From UBA6921 sp031363085 (lineage in GTDB: Bacteria > Pseudomonadota > Gammaproteobacteria > SG8-11): a stretch of DNA of 30,198 bases. The notes below the pieces were generated by a model. It did no database searches. It worked only from the letters and a program-made list of their open reading frames with translations, and was not told the DNA's origin. The position numbers and the translations under genes are program-made. Shown here piece after piece: positions 24,313 to 30,198 of this stretch (position 1 is its first letter; every line of letters begins with the position of its first letter). The DNA lies in the NCBI GenBank assembly GCA_031363085.1, contig JANLTU010000157.1, forward strand, positions 1 to 30,198, read 5' to 3'.

Positions 24313-24825
24313 GGTGATGCCCCGTTTTAAAAAGCCGGATTGCGTCGGGAATGATGGCGCTGCCGATTGTTTCGACCAAACACGGCCTTACTTGAGGTTG
24401 CGCCGCAAGCCATTAATGGCAGACGGCATCGGCGTGGTAGCCTTGGCAGCGCAATCGCTAAGAGCCTGTTCAAGATCGTCCTGGAGGGCGCATTGCGGCG
24501 TTAAAATCGAACTCACGACGGCATGGATGCAGGAGGTAGAGCAACGCAGGAGCAGTTGCCGAAAATACTCACATACTTACGTGTATGCTGCGTTTTTGAG
24601 TTCGATTTTGCCTAGCACCGCATCCCTCCAGGGAAATCTTGAATAGTCGCTAACGAGTCTTCAACGGCGCCACGTTCAGCGGACGGGTGATCTACACGCG
24701 AAGTGCCTGCGTCTAACCCGAATCCTGCGGTGTGAACGCCGGCGGCAGCGGCGCGGTGATGCGCGTCGATACCATCAGCAACGAGACGTACAGCGGGAGT
24801 TTTTAGCCCGTTGAAAGAGGCAAAC
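24313..24825. other. Intergenic region holding MITE copy 2
   Basis: Apart from the MITE at 24461-24652 this 513-bp stretch shows no convincing gene. The left 148 bp must contain the promoter of the chemoreceptor gene and the right 170 bp that of the kinase gene; I see no strong boxes in either. AGAGG at 24816-24820 is the ribosome binding site of the kinase. Confidence 0.5.
24461..24652. mobile_element. MITE-like element, copy 2
   Basis: This copy is nearly identical to 4862-5052 in its left 165 bp, in the same orientation. Its right terminal repeat has drifted (CCTCCAGGGAAATCTTGAAT then AGTCGC in place of the perfect complement). TCGCTA is found at 24455-24460 and again at 24647-24652, possibly a target duplication. 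The internal hairpin arms AAAATCGAACTCA and TGAGTTCGATTTT are kept. No transposase is encoded. Confidence 0.85.
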
Positions 24826-26460
24826 ATGATGCTGCAACGCATGGGTCGTTATGAAATCCAGAAGGAGCTGGGTCGTGGTGCGATGGCCGTGGTGTACTTG
24901 GCGTTCGATCCGGAACTTAACCGCAACATTGCGTTGAAGGTGTTGCACGCCGAGCGCTGCACCAACGCCGACGTGCGGCGGCGTTTTTTGCGCGAGGCCA
25001 AGGCGGCGGGACGGCTTGCGCACGGCAACATCGTGACGATTTACGACGTCGGCGAAACGCAGGACCGGCCGTATATTGCAATGGAGCTGCTCGACGGGCG
25101 CTTCCTCGACACGTTGCTCCGCACCGGCGAAGCCTTGAGCTGGCAGCAGGTGCGCGGTATTGCCATGCAGCTCGCCGACGCGCTCGAACTGGCGCAGCGC
25201 AACGGCGTGATTCATCGCGATATCAAGCCGGCCAACATCGTCTGGCTGCCGCGCGAGCAAAAAGTCAAGATCACCGATTTTGGCATCGCGCACGTCGACG
25301 ACGTGACGCAAAGCGAAGCAACCCAGGTGGGGCAGATTGTCGGCACACCGCAGTATATGTCGCCGGAGCAAATTACCGGCCGCACGCTGGACGCACGTTC
25401 GGATTTGTTTTCGCTGGGCGTGGTGTTGTACCAACTGTTGTCGCGCCAGCGGCCCTTCAGCGGCGATACGGTTGCGGCTTTGACCTATCAAATCGCGCAT
25501 CAAAAACCGCGTCCGCTGGGCGAGGTGGTGAGCGGCGTGCCCGCCGCGCTGACGGATATCGTGGATCGGTTGTTGGCCAAAGATCCGGCCGAGCGGTATC
25601 AATCGGCGCAGGAATTGTCAGCGGCCTTGAACGCCATACGACAAGGCCAGACAGCGGCCAAGCCGGCTGTGGCCAGCGGGCGCCGTGTGCTGCCGATAGC
25701 GGCAGCGTTGAGCGTATTGGTGGCATTGGCCGCACTGCTGGTGTGGGTCGTTGTTCACCTGCGCACGCCGCCGCCGCAGGTGGAGGCGCCCGCATTACCT
25801 GCCAGCGCTCCCGCGCAAACTGCGCGGCAGTCCGCGCTCGATGCGGTGTTAGCCAGTTACACCTGCGCGTATCTCGAAGCATTGTTTGCGGACAACCAGA
25901 GCGTGACCATTCGCGGTCATGTGCGCCAGGAGGAGTTGTCGGCACTGATGGACGCGGTGGACAAGCTCGACGGCATGAACAACGTAACTTACGAAGTTGA
26001 AGCCTTGTCCTGGCCCTTTTGCGAGGCGGCGGCGCTGATCGCACGTGCCAAAGCGCCGGCCGGTGTGCCACTGAATTTTGAAGTGCCGACGCAACTGCGT
26101 GCCGGCGATCCGGTGCTGGTGCAGATCGACGCAATGCGGGAGTCGTCGTACATCTACGTGGATTTGTACCGTGAGGACGGCAGCGTCGTGCACGTTTATC
26201 CGGAAGCCGCGCAGAGCGACCCGCATGTCGCGGCGGGAGTTGCGGTGGCGAGCGGAAAATCGCCGCAAGCTTGGCGTGTGCAAGCACCCTATGGCGACGC
26301 CATGCTGGTGGTGCTGGCGGCGCCGGCGCCGTTGCGGGTTGCGGGTGCGCGCGTCGAACCGGCGCAAGACTATTTGGCGAAGCTGCATCGTGCCCTGAGC
26401 GGTGCCGCGTCATTGCTCGATGCGCAGTACCGCATGGTGACGACCGAGCCGAAATCATGA
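24826..26460 (+). CDS. Transmembrane Ser/Thr protein kinase with DUF4384-like extracytoplasmic domain
   Basis: The protein has 544 residues. The kinase domain covers about residues 8-270: glycine loop LGRGAMAVVY, ATP Lys K38 (ALKVLH), catalytic HRDIKPAN (D132), metal DFG (D151), and activation segment GTPQYMSPEQ. One transmembrane helix lies at about 288-312. Outside are a BON-like segment (SVTIRGHVRQEELSALMDAV, about 355-400) and a C-terminal part with LRAGDPVLVQIDAMRESSYIYVDLYREDGSV that resembles DUF4384, a domain often attached to such kinases. All catalytic residues are present. Start ATG 24826 has AGAGG five bases upstream. It is followed by the caspase-like lipoprotein gene, probably in one operon. 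Confidence 0.9.
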   Translation: MMLQRMGRYEIQKELGRGAMAVVYLAFDPELNRNIALKVLHAERCTNADVRRRFLREAKAAGRLAHGNIVTIYDVGETQDRPYIAMELLDGRFLDTLLRTGEALSWQQVRGIAMQLADALELAQRNGVIHRDIKPANIVWLPREQKVKITDFGIAHVDDVTQSEATQVGQIVGTPQYMSPEQITGRTLDARSDLFSLGVVLYQLLSRQRPFSGDTVAALTYQIAHQKPRPLGEVVSGVPAALTDIVDRLLAKDPAERYQSAQELSAALNAIRQGQTAAKPAVASGRRVLPIAAALSVLVALAALLVWVVVHLRTPPPQVEAPALPASAPAQTARQSALDAVLASYTCAYLEALFADNQSVTIRGHVRQEELSALMDAVDKLDGMNNVTYEVEALSWPFCEAAALIARAKAPAGVPLNFEVPTQLRAGDPVLVQIDAMRESSYIYVDLYREDGSVVHVYPEAAQSDPHVAAGVAVASGKSPQAWRVQAPYGDAMLVVLAAPAPLRVAGARVEPAQDYLAKLHRALSGAASLLDAQYRMVTTEPKS

Positions 26461-26525
26461 TCCAATGCGAAGCGTGTGGCGCGGTATACAATCCCCGCGC
26501 GTTATCTCTCTTATCAAGAGGTTGA
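26457..26525 (+). CDS. Possible 22-residue CxxC peptide between kinase and caspase genes
   Basis: An ATG overlapping the kinase stop (ATGA) opens a 22-codon frame starting MIQCEACGAVYNPRAL and ending 8 bp before the next start. The CxxC followed by GAVYNP looks like the first half of a zinc ribbon. It may be a real coupled mini-gene or a remnant of a longer zinc-ribbon protein. A terminal GAGG in this frame also serves as ribosome binding site for the downstream gene, so its translation could couple the two large genes. Confidence 0.3.
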   Translation: MIQCEACGAVYNPRALSLLSRG

Positions 26526-26532
26526 GTGAAAA

Positions 26533-28503
26533 ATGCTGCGAAATGCTTATTTTTACCCGCTGATGTCGATGCTGCTGCTGGGCTGTGCGCTGGACGGTAA
26601 CCACCTTATCAACGTGGATCCCGGCGACGATGCCGAGGCGGATAAATTATTGGTGGTCGATTGCCTGCTGCCCGGGCAAATTAAAAGACTCGGCACTGGC
26701 GCGACGTATGTCACACCGCGTCGCCCCGACAAACTCACTGCCTTGGACTGCCAGAATCGCGGCGGTGAATATGTTTCCTACGCGCAAGCTAATGCCGGTA
26801 GCGCGCTGAAAGTGTGGCTGACTGCCGCGCAAGAGGGCGACCCCATCGCGCAAACCTATGTGGGTGAAATTTACGAGAAGGGCATGGGCTTGCAACCCAG
26901 CTACGGGCTGGCGTTGCAGTGGTATAGCAAGGCCGCCGCGCAAGGCTATGCGCGCGCAAAGCTCAACATGGGCTATTTGTATGAACAAGGTTTGGGCGTG
27001 CAACAAAACCTCGTCACGGCTATGAACCTTTATCGCGATGCCTCCGGCTTGAGCGACACGCCGATTGAATTTGTCGCAAACCTGGACGGCGATGCCGCCA
27101 GTGGTGCCGAACAATTTCGCACTTTGAAAAACGACCTGGAAGCCGAGAAGCAGAAAATACAGGCTTTGCACGGGCAGATGGAATTGGCTGAGAGTCAGGT
27201 GGAAGAAAAACGCCGCGAGCTGGAGAGCAAAAGCAAAAAACTCGATCAAGAGCGCCGCGAGCTGGCAAAAAATTCCGATCAAGAAAAGCTCAAGCAGGTC
27301 GAGCAGCAACTGGATAAACGGCGTAAAGAAGTGGTGCGCTTGAACGCCGACATCGACGACTATAAAAGCGAATTAGCGCGGCTACAGGTGCCGGCGCCCA
27401 AAGTCGCGGTGGCCGGTCCAACCATCCAGTTGATCAACCCTTCGCTAATTAACGTGCGCGGCACGTCCGCCACCATCGCGGTGCCACCCGACAGCAAGAC
27501 ACGCGAAGTCATCGGCCGGGTGCAGGCGCCAGCCGGGATAAAAAACTTCACCGTCAATAAAAATGTCGAGAAGCTCAACGAGCAGGGCGTGTTCCGGGTG
27601 TTGCTGGCGCTCAACGACGCACGCACGCCGGTGCAACTGGTGGCGGTCGACAGCCAGGGCAAACGCTCCGAGCTGGAATTTACCTTGGTGTGGGCGAAGG
27701 GGCCGCCTTCGCCCGAAGCTATTGCGCCCAGCAGCGGTGCAGGTGCGGGAGACGACGACAGCCACAACTACGCGTTGGTGATCGGCAACAATAATTACAC
27801 GCAGTTTCCAAAGCTGGCGACGCCGATGAACGATGCCAAGACCGTGGCGGAGGTATTGAGTCAGCGCTACGGCTATAAAACCACCACCGTGATGAACGCC
27901 AATCGCTACGCTTTGCTTGCGGCGCTGAACCGGCTCGGCCAGAAGCTGACCGATAAAGACAATCTGCTGATTTATTACGCCGGGCACGGCGAGCTCGACA
28001 AGGAAAAATCAACCGGCTACTGGTTGCCGGTGGACGCGGATATGAAGAACCAGCGCAAGTGGATACCGAACAGCGCGATCACCGACATTATCAATGCCTT
28101 GCCCGCCAAGCGCGTGTTGGTGATTGCCGATTCCTGTTATTCGGGTGCGTTGACGCGCACGGCGGTGCCGCAGTTTGACACTAATCTTTCCGAGGCAGAC
28201 CGGCTGAGCTGGTTACGCGCGGTATCGAAATCGCGTGCGCGGGTGGCGTTAACCTCGGGCGGTTTGCAGCCGGTCGCCGACAGCGGCGGTGGCACGCATT
28301 CGGTGTTTGCATCGGTGTTCCTGACCGTGTTGCAGGAAAACACCTCGGTGCTGGAAGGGCAACGCCTGTATAGCGAAGTGGCGGCGCGACTCGCGACTAA
28401 TCCGGTCGCGTTACAAATCGGGCAAATCCCGCAATATGCGCCGATCCGCCACGCGGGCCACGAGTCGGGTGAATTTTTCTTCCTGCCGCGTCGCGCGATT
28501 TGA
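26533..28503 (+). CDS. Caspase-like (C14) lipoprotein with Sel1 repeats and coiled coil
   Basis: The 656-residue protein has a lipoprotein signal with lipobox LLLGC (acylated Cys at residue 18), so it is probably membrane-anchored outside the cytoplasm. Two Sel1-type repeats lie at about residues 97-170 (GDPIAQTYVGEIYEKGMG, ARAKLNMGYLYEQGLG). A long coiled coil follows at about 190-285, then a beta-rich spacer. A caspase/metacaspase domain occupies about 410-650: NYALVIGNNNY, the catalytic His in IYYAGHGE (H485) and the catalytic Cys in IADSCYSG (C535). Both members of the dyad are present, so it is likely an active cysteine peptidase. It lies 72 bp after the Ser/Thr kinase and 35 bp before the GGDEF gene, all on one strand. 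Confidence 0.88.
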   Translation: MLRNAYFYPLMSMLLLGCALDGNHLINVDPGDDAEADKLLVVDCLLPGQIKRLGTGATYVTPRRPDKLTALDCQNRGGEYVSYAQANAGSALKVWLTAAQEGDPIAQTYVGEIYEKGMGLQPSYGLALQWYSKAAAQGYARAKLNMGYLYEQGLGVQQNLVTAMNLYRDASGLSDTPIEFVANLDGDAASGAEQFRTLKNDLEAEKQKIQALHGQMELAESQVEEKRRELESKSKKLDQERRELAKNSDQEKLKQVEQQLDKRRKEVVRLNADIDDYKSELARLQVPAPKVAVAGPTIQLINPSLINVRGTSATIAVPPDSKTREVIGRVQAPAGIKNFTVNKNVEKLNEQGVFRVLLALNDARTPVQLVAVDSQGKRSELEFTLVWAKGPPSPEAIAPSSGAGAGDDDSHNYALVIGNNNYTQFPKLATPMNDAKTVAEVLSQRYGYKTTTVMNANRYALLAALNRLGQKLTDKDNLLIYYAGHGELDKEKSTGYWLPVDADMKNQRKWIPNSAITDIINALPAKRVLVIADSCYSGALTRTAVPQFDTNLSEADRLSWLRAVSKSRARVALTSGGLQPVADSGGGTHSVFASVFLTVLQENTSVLEGQRLYSEVAARLATNPVALQIGQIPQYAPIRHAGHESGEFFFLPRRAI

Positions 28504-28538
28504 AGTTCATTTTTTCAACTCGCAGCCAAGGGTAGCCC

Positions 28539-29561
28539 GTGCAGAACTACAGCGAAGACGTTGAAAAAGCCGCCGAATTCACCCGCTTGGCCTTGCCGTT
28601 AATGAGCAAGTTCAAGATCCCCACCGACCCGCTGAACTACGCGGTGTGGTACGAATACGTGTCGGGACACAACAGCACTCTCAAACAGGCCATCGACGAT
28701 ATTCTCGGTCAAAATGCCACTGTGCCGTTGGAGATGTGCGAGGATTTGTACAAGCGTTTTATCGCACCCACCGATTCCAATGAGCTTGCACAGATTCGCG
28801 AAAGCCTGCGCCGCGTGCTCGCCGAGTTACTACAGCACATTCTGGATGCCGGCGGCGAGACCAGCCGTTACAAGGAAATCCTGCAACAGTATTCCGGGCG
28901 TTCCATTCAGGGCGCAGGGCGTGACAAAATCCGCGAGATCGTTGCCACCCTGCTGAAAGAAACCCAGGTAATGGAGCAGTCCGGCGCGGTGCTTGAAAAA
29001 AATCTGCAAACCGGCGCGCAAGCGGTGGAGCAGTTGCGCAAAGACTTGGAGCGGGCGCGCGAAGAAGCCGTCAGCGACGCCTTAACAGGCTTAGGCAACC
29101 GCCGTGCCTTCGATCTGGAGCTGGATCGTGCCGTCGCGCACGCCGAAGAAGCCAATGCCGACTTGTGTTTTCTATTTATCGATATCGACTATTTCAAACG
29201 CTACAACGACCTGCACGGGCGTATGGTGGGCGACGAAATTTTGCGTTTTGTTGCGCGCAACATCAAGCAATGCGTGCGCGGTCGTGACTTTACCTGCCGC
29301 TTCGACAGCGACGAGTTCATTGTGTTGCTGCCCGGCACTGGATTATTCGGCGCCATGTCGGTGGCCACCAATATCCAGACAGCGGTCAGCTCGCAAAGCC
29401 TGCGTCGCCGTTCGACCAAAGACCACATCGGCGCAGTCACGCTTTCCATCGGCGTGACCAATTTTCACAAAGGTGAAAACAGCGAAGATTTCCTCAAGCG
29501 CGCCGCGCAAGCCTTGCTGCGCGCCAAGAGCACCGGACGCAATCGGATCATCAGCGACTGA
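28539..29561 (+). CDS. GGDEF-domain protein with degenerate active site (DSDEF) and intact I-site
   Basis: The 340-residue protein has a helical N-terminal half with LNYAVWYEYVSGHNSTLKQA, a coiled coil at about 145-175, and a GGDEF domain from about 180. The domain's DALTGLGNRRAFD and FIDIDYFKRYND motifs are kept, but the signature loop reads DSDEF (256-260) rather than GGDEF. The inhibitory RxxD site five residues upstream is intact (R247-G-R-D250). Loss of both glycines normally abolishes diguanylate cyclase activity, so a c-di-GMP-binding effector is more likely than a synthase. The start is GTG at 28539 with AAGGG upstream. It converges with the CZB gene, 10 bp apart. Confidence 0.85.
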   Translation: MQNYSEDVEKAAEFTRLALPLMSKFKIPTDPLNYAVWYEYVSGHNSTLKQAIDDILGQNATVPLEMCEDLYKRFIAPTDSNELAQIRESLRRVLAELLQHILDAGGETSRYKEILQQYSGRSIQGAGRDKIREIVATLLKETQVMEQSGAVLEKNLQTGAQAVEQLRKDLERAREEAVSDALTGLGNRRAFDLELDRAVAHAEEANADLCFLFIDIDYFKRYNDLHGRMVGDEILRFVARNIKQCVRGRDFTCRFDSDEFIVLLPGTGLFGAMSVATNIQTAVSSQSLRRRSTKDHIGAVTLSIGVTNFHKGENSEDFLKRAAQALLRAKSTGRNRIISD

Positions 29562-29571
29562 TATCGAAGCC

Positions 29572-29940
29572 CTACTGTGGTTTCTTTTTCCACTCCATCA
29601 TCGCCGCCGTCAAGTTTGTTGATGCCAGCGTAAACGCACCGCTGAAACTCATGAGTTTTTCCGCTTCAGTCTTTTTACCGGACAAGACCAGCTCAGCGAC
29701 GCTTGCTGCGGTCTTGTGAAATTCCGCGTGCAGTGTTTTGATATTTTTGTAGTCCGACGATGATTTATCCGCCGAGCTCAGCGTAGTGCCATACAGCCAC
29801 TTGCCGAATACACACTGATTGTCCATGCGAATAGTTTCCACCGGCGTATCGACTTTGCCGGTATCAATGGCCATTTTTAGGCGCGTTTTCCACATGCCAT
29901 GCGCGCCGATTGCTTTGTCGATTTCCTGTAGGTCTGCCAC
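29572..29940 (-). CDS. Stand-alone CZB (chemoreceptor zinc-binding) domain protein
   Basis: The 122-residue product is almost entirely a CZB domain. Its zinc ligands follow the 3His-1Cys pattern: H14 (AIGAHGMWK), C43 (DNQCVFGKWLYG), and H71 and H75 (LHAEFHK). CZB domains sense zinc or oxidants such as hypochlorous acid through the reactive Cys and usually occur on chemoreceptors or diguanylate cyclases. Here the domain is alone but lies tail to tail with a GGDEF protein and 5 kb from a chemoreceptor. The start is GTG at 29940, chosen because GGAGG lies 6 bases upstream; an upstream ATG at 30060 would add 40 residues without family similarity. Confidence 0.85.
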   Translation of the reverse strand: MADLQEIDKAIGAHGMWKTRLKMAIDTGKVDTPVETIRMDNQCVFGKWLYGTTLSSADKSSSDYKNIKTLHAEFHKTAASVAELVLSGKKTEAEKLMSFSGAFTLASTNLTAAMMEWKKKPQ

Positions 29941-30091
29941 GGTGTGCCTCCGTATATCGTGTTGAAAGAGGTGGCCATTGCGGTGAGGCGGATGGGCTAT
30001 CGCCAATATCGGCAGGCCGGCTGGAGAAGTTAGAAAAATTTGCGCTGCGGCGATCAACAAGGCTGCGCCTTGTGGTCGAACTGCTGTTGAA

Positions 30092-30115
30092 GTCGGGAGT
30101 TCGAATCTCGATGAA
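30092..30115 (+). repeat. Inverted fragment of a tRNA 3' part
   Basis: GTCGGGAGTTCGAATCTC at 30092-30109 is identical to the T-arm of the tRNA on the opposite strand at 30178-30195, but it lacks a complete acceptor stem (GATGA replaces the 9 bases found in the real tRNA). With the terminator it makes an imperfect palindrome of about 100 bp. It is a tRNA fragment, not a functional gene. Confidence 0.75.
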
Positions 30116-30168
30116 CCAAATAAACAAAAAAGCCCGCCAAAAACGGCGGGCTTTTTTGTTTATTTGGT
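30115..30168. terminator. Bidirectional intrinsic terminator (24-bp stem) downstream of the tRNA
   Basis: AGCCCGCC and GGCGGGCT, flanked by A6 and T6 runs, form a textbook intrinsic terminator with loop AAAAAC (30139-30144). The pairing continues outward to a full 24 bp (30115-30138 with 30145-30168), through AAATAAAC on one arm and GTTTATTT on the other. On the minus strand it terminates the tRNA transcript. Confidence 0.85.
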
Positions 30169-30198
30169 GCGCCCGGAGAGATTCGAACTCCCGACCAA
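30165..30198 (-). tRNA. tRNA 3' half, partial (probably tRNA-Arg), running off the window
   Basis: On the minus strand the window end reads GGTCGGGAGTTCGAATCTCT followed by CCGGGCGCACCA. This gives a T-arm GGGAG-TTCGAAT-CTCTC, acceptor 3' strand CGGGCGC, discriminator A and encoded CCA. The 5' strand would be GCGCCCG, the start seen in several proteobacterial tRNA-Arg genes. The anticodon lies outside the window, so the isotype is an inference. A strong terminator follows. Confidence 0.8.

Overview
The window (about 30 kb, moderately GC-rich) looks like chromosomal DNA from a gamma- or betaproteobacterium. The basis is the gene set: ribonuclease D, ApaG, Mpl, the succinylase lysine pathway genes dapC/dapD/dapE, a QseBC-like two-component system, a DsbC/G-like thiol protein and a ClsB-like cardiolipin synthase. 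I cannot name a genus.

Layout. 1-765: no convincing gene, several hairpins. 766-5605: a DedA/PAP2/LssY-type membrane protein on +, converging with a minus-strand block of a small membrane protein, mpl and a LON-domain protein; a 191-bp MITE-like element sits between the membrane protein and mpl. 5729-8891: rnd, a DsbC/G-like protein and clsB-like on +. 8895-12645: apaG, then a minus-strand operon of a MotA/ExbB-type proton channel subunit, an ExbD-like membrane anchor fused to a von Willebrand A domain, and a polytopic glycosyltransferase-like protein. 12904-14604: a cytochrome c'-like protein and dapE. 14958-17026: a response regulator/histidine kinase pair. 17098-19332: a compact three-gene cassette (TIGR04255-like protein, unknown protein, HNH endonuclease) bounded by 120-bp direct repeats that are copies of the 3' end of dapD. 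19214-21263: dapD and dapC on minus. 21399-24312: EamA transporter, VOC protein, methyl-accepting chemotaxis protein. 24826-29561: membrane Ser/Thr kinase, caspase-like lipoprotein, degenerate GGDEF protein; then a stand-alone CZB protein. 30092-30198: a partial tRNA (probably Arg), a terminator hairpin and an inverted copy of the tRNA 3' end.

How it works together. dapC, dapD and dapE belong to one pathway (meso-diaminopimelate/lysine), and mpl recycles the diaminopimelate-containing murein tripeptide. The dap genes are now separated by the two-component system and the inserted cassette. The 24.8-29.9 kb segment is dominated by signal transduction domains (kinase, caspase-like, GGDEF, CZB) next to a chemoreceptor.

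The best candidate for an undescribed system is the cassette at 17218-19212. Its three genes overlap one another, it is lower in GC than its neighbours in the stretches I counted, it ends in an HNH nuclease, and it is inserted at the dapD 3' end with reconstitution of the gene. No integrase is present in the window. A second candidate is the ExbB-like/ExbD-vWA operon at 9369-12645. All family calls come from reading motifs by eye; no database search was run.
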